The notes under the pieces: generated by a model | Databases searched by the model: none | The model's input: only the letters and a program-made list of their open reading frames with translations | Told to the model about the DNA's origin: nothing | Program-made: the position numbers and the translations under genes | Assembly (NCBI GenBank): GCA_964549765.1 | Contig: CAZJWR010000081.1 | Span: 1 to 14,510, forward strand | Direction of reading: 5' to 3' | DNA from: CAZJWR01 sp964549765 | GTDB lineage: Bacteria; Zixibacteria; MSB-5A5; GN15; JAAZOE01 | Length of the DNA stretch: 14,510 nt | Shown: positions 14,309 to 14,510 of the stretch, piece by piece | Layout: the number at the start of each line of letters is the position of its first letter | Numbering within the stretch: position 1 is the stretch's first letter

Positions 14309-14510
14309 ATGTCGGCGGCACGGTATGTATATATAGCGGTTTTCCTGGTGGCGCTGCTGATCGTGGCGGCGTTTCTGGGGTGCAGTTCGTTGGAGCCCAG
14401 TCGCACGGGGACGGCCATCTCGAATCAACCGCCGGAGATGTTTATCGTCAACATTCCTCCGGACGGGGCCCAGTTTTCGCGAAACCCGGAATTACGCTGG
14501 TACGCGACCG
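14309..14510 (+). CDS. predicted lipoprotein, 5' part only
   Basis: About 67 residues are visible before the window ends. The start MSAARYVYIAV leads into a hydrophobic segment ending FLGC-SS, a probable lipobox with lipidated Cys at residue 25, although Phe at -3 is not ideal. The mature part begins SSLEPSRTGT, then PPEMFIVNIPPDGAQFSRNPELRWYAT, resembling the first strands of an immunoglobulin or fibronectin-like domain. AGGAG eight bases upstream supports ATG 14309; ATG 14279, in the same frame, is possible. It starts 41 bases after the PorV-like stop and probably belongs to the same operon. The full function cannot be seen. Confidence 0.75.
   Translation, partial: MSAARYVYIAVFLVALLIVAAFLGCSSLEPSRTGTAISNQPPEMFIVNIPPDGAQFSRNPELRWYAT

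Overview
The window looks like chromosome from a Gram-negative bacterium of the Fibrobacteres-Chlorobi-Bacteroidetes (FCB) assemblage, probably an uncultured lineage such as Zixibacteria or a neighbour. This is inferred from gene content: an S46 dipeptidyl-peptidase, a TonB-dependent receptor with an N-terminal carboxypeptidase-regulatory-like domain, a PorV/PorQ-type outer-membrane protein, and a sigma54-type activator without a receiver domain. No rRNA, tRNA, CRISPR array, insertion sequence or phage gene is visible, and the species cannot be named from this sequence.

Layout. (1) Positions 1-1528, minus strand: a carbon-nitrogen hydrolase followed by the 5' part of an S46 peptidase that runs off the left edge. 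(2) Positions 1586-3924, plus strand: a probable promoter, then rnhB and yraN coupled by an ATGA overlap, a nitroreductase, and an unrecognised gene with a CxxCxxC motif. (3) Positions 3971-5539, minus strand: a POT-type peptide transporter with its own good promoter. (4) Positions 5549-6222: a 674-base region without a convincing gene. It carries an exact-consensus sigma70 promoter, an orphan Shine-Dalgarno sequence and imperfect direct repeats. (5) Positions 6223-8714, plus strand: a small exported Thr/Pro-rich protein, then a 716-residue regulator with a TPR sensor, an AAA+ sigma54-activator domain and a Fis-type helix-turn-helix. (6) Positions 8810-9598, plus strand: a lipoate-pathway acyltransferase. 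(7) Positions 9599-14510, plus strand: a leader with a probable promoter, then a cell-envelope operon of TonB receptor, PorV-like protein and the start of a lipoprotein.

How the genes relate. RNase HII and YraN are nucleic-acid maintenance genes often found together. The TonB receptor, PorV-like barrel and lipoprotein are packed within about 40 bases of each other and probably make one outer-membrane unit. The most unusual section is 5728-8714: a very strong predicted promoter, a long apparently untranslated leader, a tiny secreted peptide with a duplicated Thr-rich/WIxPN pattern, and a TPR-AAA+ regulator whose Walker B aspartate is replaced by asparagine. An exported peptide next to a TPR-sensor regulator recalls peptide-signalling pairs, but here that is only a hypothesis.
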